From Alligator mississippiensis (taxonomy: Eukaryota > Chordata > Crocodylia > Alligatoridae): a stretch of 64,000 nt of DNA. Under the pieces are notes generated by a model, which made no database searches, was not told the origin of the DNA, and saw only the letters and a program-made list of their open reading frames with translations. The stretch lies in the NCBI RefSeq assembly GCF_030867095.1, contig NC_081830.1, positions 33,773,832-33,837,831 of the forward strand, in the 5' to 3' direction. This document shows, piece by piece, positions 10,301 through 22,300 of this stretch. The stretch's first letter is position 1; every line of letters starts with the position of its first letter. Position numbers and translations under genes: made by a program.

Positions 10301-13300
10301 GCAACTTTCTGTTTTGGAGATCCTCTTGTGTAATGCACTCCTTGACCACTGTGTTTCACAGCAAGTTGGGTGTTTTACAGCCCTGTGGGTGACTGAGTCA
10401 TGGCATTGTATCTTGTGTGTGGGAGAAATGATACTTGGGGGAGGCGAAGTGTAGAATGCTCCAGGATAAAGACGGTGATGTTCTAAAGTTCCTCTAGGAC
10501 ACATGCGGGGAAAAGCTGAATTCTTAGCCTTGAAGCTTCTCCTGAGACCTTTTCCCACTTCTAAAGTCAGCCTTCATCTTGCACAAATGCCTGTAGGTAG
10601 ATATCTCCTCCAGCTGAAGTCCCAGCACAGGTGGTTGGAAGAGAGGGTTGAGAGAGGTGGAAATCTTGGCTTTGTATATAACCTGCTCCATACCCCTTGG
10701 CCAATAACTCATACCCATTTTATTGATGGTTACACTGAGGCTTGCTCCCCCACGCTGCTGCCTCTAGTGAGCAAGCAATATGATGGCAGATCTCTGTGTC
10801 TACAGAGAGCCTTGCTGTGTTCGTTGGGGTCTGCCCCTGCAAAACCAACTGCAGGGTTTTGTCTCTCGCGGTAGCCTCTGAAGCCACTTTGGTAATGCAT
10901 CAATGGTAATGCATCAATTGGTGTGACCCTGTGTGCATCCCATACTATGTCTTCTGCTGTCCTCTCCCCAGGGGAAAAGTGTGTGCGCCAGAGTGTTGAA
11001 CCTCAGTAGGGTTTTTTTCTAACATAAATGTTGCCTCATGTCAGAAAGAAAATGACCTTGTGCTTGGAGTGGAAGGTGGGGAGGTTTGGGAGTGTCCTTT
11101 GTTCCTGGCGGGCATTTGTTCCACAGTCTTGGGCCGTCCAGAGAGTTGTCTGCTATATGGAAAAGGACTGAGGGCAAACTGTGGAGTAGTTCTCAGTTGG
11201 CTGCTGGGCCCATGTTGATGCTCTTTCCCTCGGGCCAGAATAACACCTTAAATTGCAAAACCAAAGAACCATTGTTTACATGACTTGAGAAAAGTTTCAT
11301 GCTTAGGAGGAAAGAAGCCAAGCACTATGGTGTGTCCCTTCAGGTGCCTGCTTTGCCCTTTTGTGGAGAAGTTAAATAACTCATTAACTTGCCCGAGTCG
11401 GCGTGGCTGTACCTTGCTGGGCACTGTAGGAATGACTAGATGTTATGCACCGGGTTTCTTGCCTTTGTCTCGCCAGAGGTGGCTGACGTGGTTGAAATGC
11501 AACCCATTTGCTGTGGGATTCCCAGTGCTGCGGTGTATTTCCGAACAGGGCAAAGGCATGTTCTGTTGCTTCTTGGCTTTGGGTTTTCTTCCAACTTGTT
11601 TCCCTGAAATCTGAATTTGAGTCAATGGTATCTTCTTAAAATTAGCAGAATGGATGAAAGGGATGAAGGATGTATTCTAGCTACCAGGGCAGGGAGCTTA
11701 AGGATTTGAAACATTAGGAGTATTTGAAATAACTTGTGAATGGTTCCCAGTTTATTTATTTTGTTGTTTAAACCTTAGAACACCTGTCCTTCCTTTCTCG
11801 CCCCGTCTGGAGAGTCGGTGTATGATAACCACTTATAGATCAGGTTTCTAAAAGCGGAGAAATCAAAAGCCCTGGGCTGACTTAGGGGCTGTGATGTTTG
11901 TTTGAAGCTTGATCGGAAGAGCTCGAAAACTTGCTTTCTCCTGTGCTACTCTCTTTTGAACTTCTTACAGAGAGGAGAGGGAAGTGGCTGTAGCGGGTTG
12001 TGTGCAGTACTGTCTTGCTGGGTTTTGAAGGGCGAGGGACCCTTCCATCATCCAGCCCGAGGGCTCTCCAGTTGGATATGTGGCAAACTTCTGGAGGAGG
12101 ATCGGGAGAGGAAATATAAATGGAAGAGAAGGAAGGAAAATGCAAAATGAAACAGCTCTACAGTATCTCTGGGGTGGCTGGAGAGGTCACAGTGCCATTT
12201 TAGTGACATGACTTGGGGACTTAGGGGAAAACAGCAATGTAACAAACTTTTAAGAAAAAATACGTGAGCCAAAGTAGTCTTTGAGAACCACTGATCTAAC
12301 CCCCTGGTTCTCAGCCAGGGTTGTGAATCGCTTCAGTGGAGAATGCCTCCACCCTCCATTTCTCAGGTGAGCAGAAGTGGGCCCCAAAACTCGCTAACGA
12401 AGCCGCTTGCCGGAGAGGTGTGATCTCCGGAGCGGCGTGGTGCAGGCTGTTATTCCTGCTTGGGGGTTTCTGCCAGTCCCTCTGGGGACTTTACTTTTGC
12501 ACGTTCTTTCTCTTGCTGTCCTTTTGCAGCAGCAAATCAGATCTTCACAGGCTCACTTGAGAAGTACTAGCTGCTGTGAGGTGGCAATAATAAGGGTTTT
12601 GGAGGATGGAGAATGAGACAATCCCGTTTGAAAAAGAGGGTGAAGGGAGGAAGGAGGGAAAGCAAAGAAGCCTAAGCTTTTCTTTGAAAGGTGGTAAAGG
12701 TCAGGCTTTGCTCAGCAGACTGGTGGGTCAGTGGTCTGACTGGGATAGACTGGTGCCTGCCTCTGCTGAAATGCATAGTGTGTACACAGACCAAGACCTT
12801 GGCCAGCCCATAGGCTTCTCCTGCTTGCTGCTCTCTGTTCTAGCTCATGAAAAGTGCTTTGTCTGGCTGGAGGTGCGAAATGGCCTGAAGGGCTGCAGGA
12901 AAAGGCAGGAGCGACAACAGCAGTGCTGGGAAGTGAAAGATCCCCCCACCTGGCCAGTTCAGATGGAGAAATGCTTCTGCCAGCTCCAGCCTCCCAGCAC
13001 CGCATTCCTGAGCTAATCTCTGTAATGGTACATTGAGGCAGAGTCTCCAGCCCCGCCTGTAGTTAAGCGACTCACTCCCTCCCCAGCTTCTAATTATAGC
13101 AGAGAACATGAGAGCGGGAGGCCGGACGCGGGCTCGCACACACAGCGTGCCTTTGAGGCATGCAGCGCTCCATCTGGGCCCCGGCACGGTGTGCTTTTCC
13201 CAGGCAGCTCCCGCCGGGGCAGCGTTCCTGTCCTGTTCCCTACTTGCACGTGGGAGCAGACCGGGGACACCCTTGCCACTAAAGGGGGGTTGTTTATTTG

Positions 13301-16300
13301 CTAGCTTACTGACAGTTCCCTTATCAGAGCGCACAGAGCAGAGCAGCATTGGCTCCACGTGCCTCTTGGCCCAAGCAATGCCATGGCCCGGCAAGCTCCA
13401 GGAGAGATGCGGGCTTGGCCCCTGCTTGGTGGCCTTCTCTCATGAGAGGTGGTTGGGCTAACTGCTTCTCCTGCCCCCGGCTCTGTGATCTCCTTTTAGC
13501 TGACAATGAGCACATTGGAGAAGGTTAGGGGCCACCAAAAGAGAGGACATCCCCAAGCTGGAGGCAGGATGGGGGCAGGGAGCTTTGTCCATCTATCCCC
13601 ATGCCACGTCCAAACTGTGCTTCTCGCCTGCTAGTTTAGCGGCTCTCAGTAGTCTGGTATGTGAATCTTGGCTAAGCAGGTCCCTTCCCTCCCCCTTCTA
13701 GCTCAGCGCAGGGCAACGAAAATGGTTCGGGGTAAACCACTGAGGAAGACTAAGAAGACTGAGAGGGGATTTAATAGCAGCCGTCCATGCCCTGCAGGGT
13801 GTTTCCAAAAAGGATGGAGCTGGACTGTCCTCAGTGGTGCCAGATGACTGAAGGAGCAATGGGCTCAAGTTACAGCAAGCGAAGCTGAAGTTAGATATAA
13901 AGAAAAACTTTCTCATGAGGAGGGTAGTAAAGCATTGGAACAGGTTACCGAGAGGCGTTGTGGACTTTCCATCCCTTGGAGATTTTTAAAACCAGGCTAG
14001 ACAAAGCCTTGGCTGGGATGATCTAGTTGGGGCTGGCCCTGCTTGGAGCAGGAGGTTGGACTGGATGTGGCCCTCTGAGGTCCCTTTTAACCCTCATTGT
14101 CTGTGATTCTGTGAGCGCTGCCATCCGGTCCAGAAATAAAGCGGAGCTAGCAAGGTGTGGCTCTCTCCCCACTGCACAAGGAGCACATAGGACAGTGAGT
14201 TCTCCATGGGCCGCAGAGCAAGGACTTGGGCCTAGCTGTGAGCCTCTCCCATCCCCTGGCAGCCAGCAGCCCTGTTTTGAACAAAGTAGTGCAAGTTTAA
14301 CTTCTTTTTTTTTTTTTTTTTTTTCATCTTTACTCCTCCTTTTGCCAAAGGGCGTTTCCGGTCCTGGCCACAAGCAGAGTTGTGCAATCATTTGGGTTTT
14401 GCATGAACTTGGTGAAAAGGCCAAGTCCCCGCGAGCTGCGCCTGCCATTCCTGCACTGTTTATGCAAGGCATTCAGACGCCACGCACGGCCCTGGCCGCG
14501 CGGTGCGGGCAGCTGGTCTCTGTTATGCTCTGAAGTGTCGTTTCCCTTTTCTTGAATGGTAGTGCTGAGCTGGAGGGATTTAAAAAAATTTTTTTTCCCC
14601 TCTGAATGAATGGAGCATTCCAAATTGGTTGTGAATGGAGGGCGGTGCCCGTGCGCAGACTTTTTCAATGAATAACCAGGCCCCATTGTGCTGCTGGCGG
14701 AAAAACAACCCGGCTCAAACAACACAGAGACTGTTAGAGAGAAACATGCCAGTGATTGGCAGCTGGAGCCCCTCCAAAATAAGTTTCCTTTTGCTTTCCT
14801 GCTGCTGGCTGTGCTCAGTGTGGGGAATGGCCTCTCTGAGGGGCAGGGTTAACACTAGAAATGCTGGAGGGTAGCGAGGCGTGGACCTGGATCACAGATG
14901 CTGCCAGGAGCAAGAGATTGCCAAATGCCTCTGCATTGCTATAGGACCTGTTTCTTCCAGCATCAGAGGATGCAGCTGGCGTCCGAACGGGCCTGTCTCT
15001 GTCACCTGAGGAAGAAGGGAGGCAATGGAAGGCCACTGATGTGTCCCTGAAAGGGGCTGGGGCAGCCTCCCATCTCATGTGGGTGTTGAGAGGGAAAGGG
15101 TTGTGATTTTGCTTTGAAGCCTCTTGGGGTTTTCTAGTGCCCTTGGGACTAGGTGTGCGAGGGGTTAGGCATTGCCATGTCTCTCAAGGCTTTAGCCACT
15201 GATGAACTTGAGCAGCTAATTAGCAGCCAAGCTGGAAACCAGAGCTGTTCTCTCCTCCGTGTTTCTGGGATGTGTTTAGACTCCGCGTGGAGATAATACT
15301 CCACCTCTGATTAAGCCTGCCTGCTTACCGCAGCCGCTATTTAGGTAGAGAGCGCTGACGTACCTTCCCTTTCCAGAGTGTCTGTTTTTAGAAATTAATT
15401 AGGTTAAGCGTATATTAGTTGGTTTAAAAAATTATATATAGTTAGCAGACTTTGACGCCATCGGGCCATAGCCAGAATTACATAGTCTGGTGTTTAAAGG
15501 GTCGCTGGCCTCTGGCCGGAGGAAGAGGAGGAGTGTTTGGCATGCTGGGCGCTGGCTCCACCAGGGAGCGGAGACCAGGATGTGGGCCATGTTTAACGGG
15601 TTCCCACAGGAACGGCTGTGTAAGCGTGCTCAGATACGAGGCAGCAGGTGCCTGTACTAGGAGAGAGAAGCACCAGCACACCGCCATCTCAGTGGACATG
15701 TGTGTGTATACAGGTACACGGGAGCACGTGGCCCCAGCCCTGTGTGGATTGCAGAGTAAAACATGAAGAGAAACTTCCTCCAGGCTGAGTACAGACCATG
15801 GAAAATGCCGTATAAGCCTATGAAAAAGGGACACCAGGGGCTGTAGTCTCCTGCCTGGTGTTTGAGGAAGAACAGTGAACCGTGGCCCCCAGAGCAGGGC
15901 TTGTGGGCCTGCTATCTAGCGCAGGGTCATAGGGTTAGGAGGGACCTCGAGGGTCACCCAGTGCACTGGTTCTCAACCTTTTTTGTACCTGGAGCCATTT
16001 GTAAACATTGCTGCTCCCAGTCCCTCAGTTTTTGGGGCAGGGGGCCCCCGAGCAGGCTGGAAATGTGCCAGCCTGCAAGGAGAAAGCCATGGTTTCCCAT
16101 GTTTTTCTCCTGGAAAGGAGAATCCATTTTTAAAGTTTGTTTGCAGTCCTTTCAAATATTTTTTGCGACTCACAAGTTGAGAAACACTGATCTAGTCCAG
16201 CCCACGTTTGGATGCAGGGTGCACCGTTTATCTCTGGGTAGAGGCCTATCCAACCTCTTTATGAACACCTCCTATGGGCGAGACTCCACAACTTCCCTGG

Positions 16301-19300
16301 GCAGCTTGTTCTCTGTTTTCACAGTTAAAGGGCTTTTTGTTTGTTTGTTTGTTTCAGAGACTTGAACTGAATCTGCCTTGCTTCGTTTGAAGCCCATTGC
16401 TACATGTCCTGTCTTCTGCAGCAAGGGAGATCAGTGTCCTTGCATCTTCTCTGTAGCAGCCTTTCAGATATTTAAAAACTATACTGTCTTTCCTGACAGA
16501 TGCTTGCCAGATACCTTTGTGCAGGCTTCTGTCAGACTGCTGCTTTTGCCCCTCCCAGCAGCTTCAGTTTTACCTTTTACATTAAGTGGAGGGCTCTTGG
16601 TGTTTCTTGGATGACTTGCCTATTGTCCAGTATTGCCTGTTAGGTAGCAAAGAGAGATTGCAGAGAACAGTGCATGTTCTCCACAATTTAACCCCAGCTA
16701 GGGGCCATGTGAAAGTGCTCTTCAGACTCAATGCATTCAGTTGGCTTCGTTGCCTGAAGGCTGAAGAGGTCTAGGCTAAAAAGCTCTCCGCAGACTGGTT
16801 TGTGCGGGGATCCTTGGCAAAGCTGGGCCCAAAACCACTGGAAGGTGGGAGGCGGCAAAGTGTGTGCGTGTTCTCTGCTGAGGATGGTCCTTCACTGGAT
16901 GGTGCCATCACAGTTTAATTGCCTTGAGGCAGGCTGTGTTTTATTAGTGCCCTGCCATCTACATTCACCCTCCCAAGATCCACCTCTTGCAATGTACATC
17001 CAAGATCCAAAACCTGCCCTTCTCCACAGTTGTGCCCATCGGGTCTTATCTTGTCACCTGGCCTCCCCAGACAGAGCAGAGACCTTGCTTTCTATAGCCT
17101 TGCTTTTCCCAGAGTTCTTCCAGAACTGGCTCCATTGGCCCCTCTGAAGCTTGGGGACAATTGGGTTTCAGCAGTGCCGAATTGGCAGCCAGCAAGAGCT
17201 GGGTCCTCTGCAGTTAGTGACAGCCAGTCACCACTCTCCTGAAGGGTGCACGGGGCAATTCTATACAATTTGCTGCCTACTGCTGGCCAAAACATTGATT
17301 TTTTTCAACCTAAACATGCCTTGAAAGGGAGCAGAAACTGGCTGTGAGCCTGCTCTCTGCCGTGCTGTGCATGCTAGCTTGTGTACCACAAAGTGCTGTA
17401 AGCCTTGGTCTGTCGCCCTCTCATATAGCTCCGTGTTAGGTCGAAGCCCGTGCACGGGAGCTGTAATGGCAGATAAAACAGGGAAAGCAAGACACGGTGG
17501 TGCCTGTTTAATTGTTTTCTCCTCCTCCTCTCTTGATTTCAGTGGTACTTCATGCCCCGCCTCCAGCAAAGATCAAGCGGGAACTCCACAGCCCGTCCTC
17601 GGAGTTGTCCTCCTGCAGCCACGAGCAGGCCCTCTGTGCAAACTATGGAGACAAGTGCCTCTACAACTATTGGTAGGTGGTACCAGGGGACCCCCAACAG
17701 TCACAGAAGCCTGAGAGCAGGAGCAGTGTGGGGATGGGGGGCAGTACACTGAAGACCAGAGTGCAAATGAAAAGCTCTCCTGAATTGAGTTGGTTAGGGG
17801 AATTTAAACAGGTGTGCTGTTGTAAGGGTTAGGGGTTTTTTTGGCTGATTCCACTTCCAGCAGCTCAGGAGTTTAAACAACTCTAGGCTGCACAGAGCAT
17901 TAAACCTGATCTGTGTTTCCATGACCATTTATAGACCCAGTGGCAGATTTAAGGGGGAACTAGAGCCCTAAATACCCAAATGCTTGGGATTTAGTGCTGC
18001 ATACACAGGGCTTTCATGTGCTCGTGAGAGAGCTGCAGGAATCCCAGGTGCCGCTCTGTGTGCCTTCTCGTTCAGATGGCCTGCCCTGGACATGAAATCT
18101 GCTTGGTTCCAGAGTGCCAAGACCCACTTTCTACGCAGTCCCTGGCAGCTGATTAGAAGTTGCACGGTAACTGCTGGTAGTGATGTTGCAGAGTGTGATC
18201 CATTACACAGGTCCTCGCTAAAACTTGTTTGCTGTAAAATCCCAGACAAAGAGTTTGCAATGTAGGGAAAGGCTTAAATATGACGAGCTGGGTTTTTTGG
18301 TTTTTTCACACGTGATTGGAAGGGGAAAGATTGTGGGAAATCTGAGGCTTCATCATGGGGACCTACCTTGCCTGCTGCTTCTCTGAGGTACAGAGATTTC
18401 CCTGGGGGCTGCTCACAACCCAGCAGTGTTAGTGCCGCTGCCTCCTAACAGCCAGGAAACACTAGCAGGCTTGGGTAGCTGTGAGCAGTGTCGGGAGACT
18501 GCTCCTGTGGTCCTTGCTACATCACGGTCCTTTCTGTCTTCCATTTGCAGTGCCTATGACAGAAAGCCCCAAGCCGGGTTCAAGCCAGTAACCCCACCTG
18601 CTACACCCGTGTCGCCTGCCCATCAGAACTCGTCGCTTCCGCCCCCTCCACCACCTCCTTCTGTGCAGACCGCGGCCCATGTCGCGCCTCCAGGCCCGCT
18701 GCGGGGGGCTCCCCCAGCATCAACTGCACCTGCCCTTCATTCTCTTCAGGAACCAAGGCAGCAAACATTTGCAGTGCCCCGGCCACCTCATCCACCCATG
18801 CAAATGCCAAAGATGATGCCTGAAAACCAGTATCCAACAGAGCACAGGTAACAAGCACCATTTGCCTTCTGTCTAGACCAAACGTGTGCTTTTCTCTTCT
18901 CTTAAGACCGAGCAGAAGTTTCTCCAAACCCAGCAGGTTGATCCCTTTGCTCAGAATTTAACAGCTGAGTGTCGTTTTGGCGAGTATGGGACAGACAAAC
19001 AGAGGGTCAAACACGCCTGATCAGAGCCATGTGATGCCCCATCCTTATAACCAAGCAGATCACTTCTGCTTTTGTCTGTTTCTCTTCCTTTTAGAAATCA
19101 AAAGATGGATGAAAACTGCAGATCTTGGGATTTTTTTTTAAAAGGGCTTGATGCAACATTTGTCACCTTTTGCAAAGATCTTTATTGCTTTCTGCTTCCT
19201 TGAGAGGCATCTCTCCAAACCAGTCGGTGCTCTGCTGCCACATTCACCCTAACTTACCATTGTTTCCAACCCAACACAACAGCAGGGGGTTGACACAAAC

Positions 19301-22300
19301 CTCATGCTGCCTGTGCCTTGCTGCCTCTCCCCAAGAGAGTCCAGCTTTTTCAGCTGGGCTCAAAGAGACTGGTGCTGATTTATGGCAGACTACGAGAGTT
19401 TAAGCACTGACTCAGTCCATGTTCCTTCCCAACTACCTCTGCTTTTCCAGGAGGGATTGTGCCTTTCTGCTTGTCACAGTGTAACTTTGCTGCTACCTGT
19501 CCTATGCAGGATGGTGTCAAGCAGGTTTCCTGCCCTTCCCCAGTTAGTTTCCTTAACCATTGTTAACTTTTACTTCTCTGCCATACCAGTGGTATATGTG
19601 CCTTCCAGCCCAGAAGCTGAGTAGATGGACTCTCTCTTTAGCTGTTTCACAAAGCGCTGGCCTGTAAAACAGTTTTAGGGAGTTACCCTGCCCCTGGAGG
19701 CTGGTCAGGGTCTTCTGGCAGTGCCCAATCTTTGGAAGGCTATTGGAGAATAGAAGCTTGGCCACCCCTATTCCCTCCATCCTTGCTGCCAGTTATGGCC
19801 AAGTGAAATGTTGTAGAAGCACCATGAGTCTTTGCTAACCCTGCATAGTGTCACTGCAGGGCTCAGTTGGAGTTTGTTGTGTGCCTGCTCTGTTTCCATT
19901 TATCAACAGGGTTGGATAACTCAGGAGTGTAAGTTTAGCAGTGCGTGTTTTAGAGATACCCCTGTAATGCGCTTTGCTCAAGATTGCTGAGGTGCATTCC
20001 CAGCCTTGCTCCATCTAAACAAAGCTCCAATTTGGGAAATGCATCTTATGGGACGTGTCCTGTAGAGAGTCTGAAAACACTAAGAACCTTCTTCGCTTAC
20101 CTGGGTGAGGATACATTTTTAAAACTCTAACTGCAGGCTATAAGCCATTGGTGAGGAAAATGTCCCACCATGTGTGCCCACCAGTGCATCTGTCCCCAGA
20201 CTAGGAGGTGGAAGGTACAGGTTCTCTTCCCAGCTCACCTAATAACTCACTTGGAAGCTCACTGAGAACTAAGTAGGTATCCTCACCCAGTTCTAACTAC
20301 CCCCTCCACACTGTGTAGGGGACTGGCTAAGAGGATTTAGTACTGTGTCTTATTTGTAAGTCCTGCAGGGGAAAAAAGAAAAAGGAACATTCCTTTCATT
20401 TCCTGCCCCCTCCACACCCCACCTCAATTTCTTATCAACACAGAGCCAAGGTTGTTTCTTTGATACCTTTGTCTAGCTCCTGCTTGCACATACATGAGTC
20501 TTGCTATTGTCTTGTGTGGGAGTTGCTGGACACTTGTCCTTACTTAATCTTCCATGTTTGTACGCGTTTCTGTCCCACTTCAGCTTGCCTAGATGTGCTC
20601 TATCCCTCCTCATAACATCCTCACAAGTGCTTGTTGTCCTTCCCTTTAGTATGTGTTGGTGAAAATGATTGGCATTTGGCGAGCTCACTGCTGCCCGAGG
20701 TCGTGGTAGCTTCCCACTTGAGTCGGCATTTCCAGTTTCTTGCCGAAGAATTAGCAATTTATTCTATTTGACTCTTGCCAAGTTGCAGATCCATCTTATT
20801 GCATCAAATTTGCCTGTCTCCAGTTTCCCTGGGAGAGCTGTGTGGAATGTGGCTGCCCATTCAGACCAGCAGCTATGACTAAAACATGCAGAAGCAGCAT
20901 CTTAGCTCAGCATAGTTTCAGTAACTCTTTCTTTCCCTCTGTTCTTGTGTTCATATCCAATATTTAGCTAGGCCTCTTAGAGCAAGCTGTGGGCCTTACT
21001 TTGCCTAGGTTAGGAACCAGGAAGTCTGTGCTCTCCTTTGAGTTAGTTCTTTGTCTTGGAAGAGCTGCTGTGGATGTTTAAGGCTGAGAACCCTGTAGAG
21101 GCCAGTTCTGCTGGAAGAGTGGGGAAGTGGAAAGAAAAAGGTTCTGTAGAAACAGAGCTGTACCTGTATCTGTAGGGTTTAACTTGTTTGGTCTCTGTAA
21201 ACAAGGGGCTTCTTTTTAAAGGTCCTGCCTGCAGAATGCAGATCAGTCCCTCAGAGAGGGGCCTGGAGGAGGGAGGGCTCTGCGTCGCATGAAGGTCAGG
21301 GCATAAAAAAGTTGGACAAATTTTATCATAAGCAGGATGATATGGAAAATGCTTGGCTAAGCTACACCAGTGGAAGCCATAGGAACATAAATCAACATTG
21401 GGCTTCAAAAGACGAGCTTACCTCTCTGCATATTTCTGCTCTCATCTTCCTCCCCCCCACAGCTCTTTCCAAAAAACCCCCCTGAGTGAATGACATCTGA
21501 GGTTGCTTTGCAGACCATGGGGCTCTGAGCTGCAGACGACCTTACAGCTATGTTTGGGATATTGACTCGGCCTCATCTGGAAGTGCCACTTCCTGCAGAG
21601 GCCATGCCAGTGCAGGGCTAGAGTTTCAGTCTGGAAGGTTAGAGGGACATCCATCGGAAGTGCAGTAATCCAGGCCTGTCAGCTGCAGAGGATCCGGTTA
21701 CAAGGCCAAATGCCGTGCAGGCCTTGGGGTGCTTGCAAAGGGAATGGATTTGTACAGATCGCCTTTCAAGGTGTTAATCTGCTAGGGCACTGGGGTCTCT
21801 GCGCGTGCGTGGTGAAACGCCAGGCAGGGCTCCCATCCATCTCTCTCCAGTTTGTCAGCACTTAGCCCCTGTAAGGTCAAAAATGAGGCCATGGAAGCTG
21901 TACTCTCCTCCCTTGTCGATGGCAGTGATTCCAGTGGCGACACGCAGGGGGCACACGGGGGTGCATGTGCACCCCCTGACTGGCCGCACTCGCCACTTAG
22001 ACGATGGGCAGTGGGGCAGGCGAGAGCACTGATGTCCCCCCGGCAAGTGCCAGCCAATTGCTGAAGCCGCTCCCAGAAGTGGCCGCAGCTGCAGCCGCTC
22101 CCGGAAGTGACTGCAGTGATCAGCCATCATGGGATTGATTGCAGGGGTCCCCCCAGGCAGTGAGATCGGCCACGGAGGGACCCCCATCAGTCAGTGGGAC
22201 TGCTCACAGGGGAGGCACAGGGACACCCCTCCCACCCCCCACCCCGACTAAGGTGGCACCAGTCACATACGAGTGATTTCCTGGTGTGAGAAGTGGGACT

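Larger units (their letters stand above)
7756..17542 (+). other. ETV5: ETV5 intron 5 (9.8 kb)
   Basis: No second gene is supported inside. It contains a candidate internal promoter (8.7-8.9 kb), a MIR-like scrap (10.7 kb), hAT-like ends (12.3 kb), a CR1 tail (13.7-14.1 kb), possible conserved non-coding blocks (14.6 and 15.2 kb) and a minus-strand CR1 with a nested hAT element (15.9-16.5 kb). The 224-codon frame at 9482-10156 has no recognisable domain and looks like chance. Confidence 0.85.

Noticed and set aside
18426-18851. 141-codon frame covering exon 7
   Set aside because: The part before 18551 is intron. The exon starts after TTTGCAG, where the ETV5 match begins.
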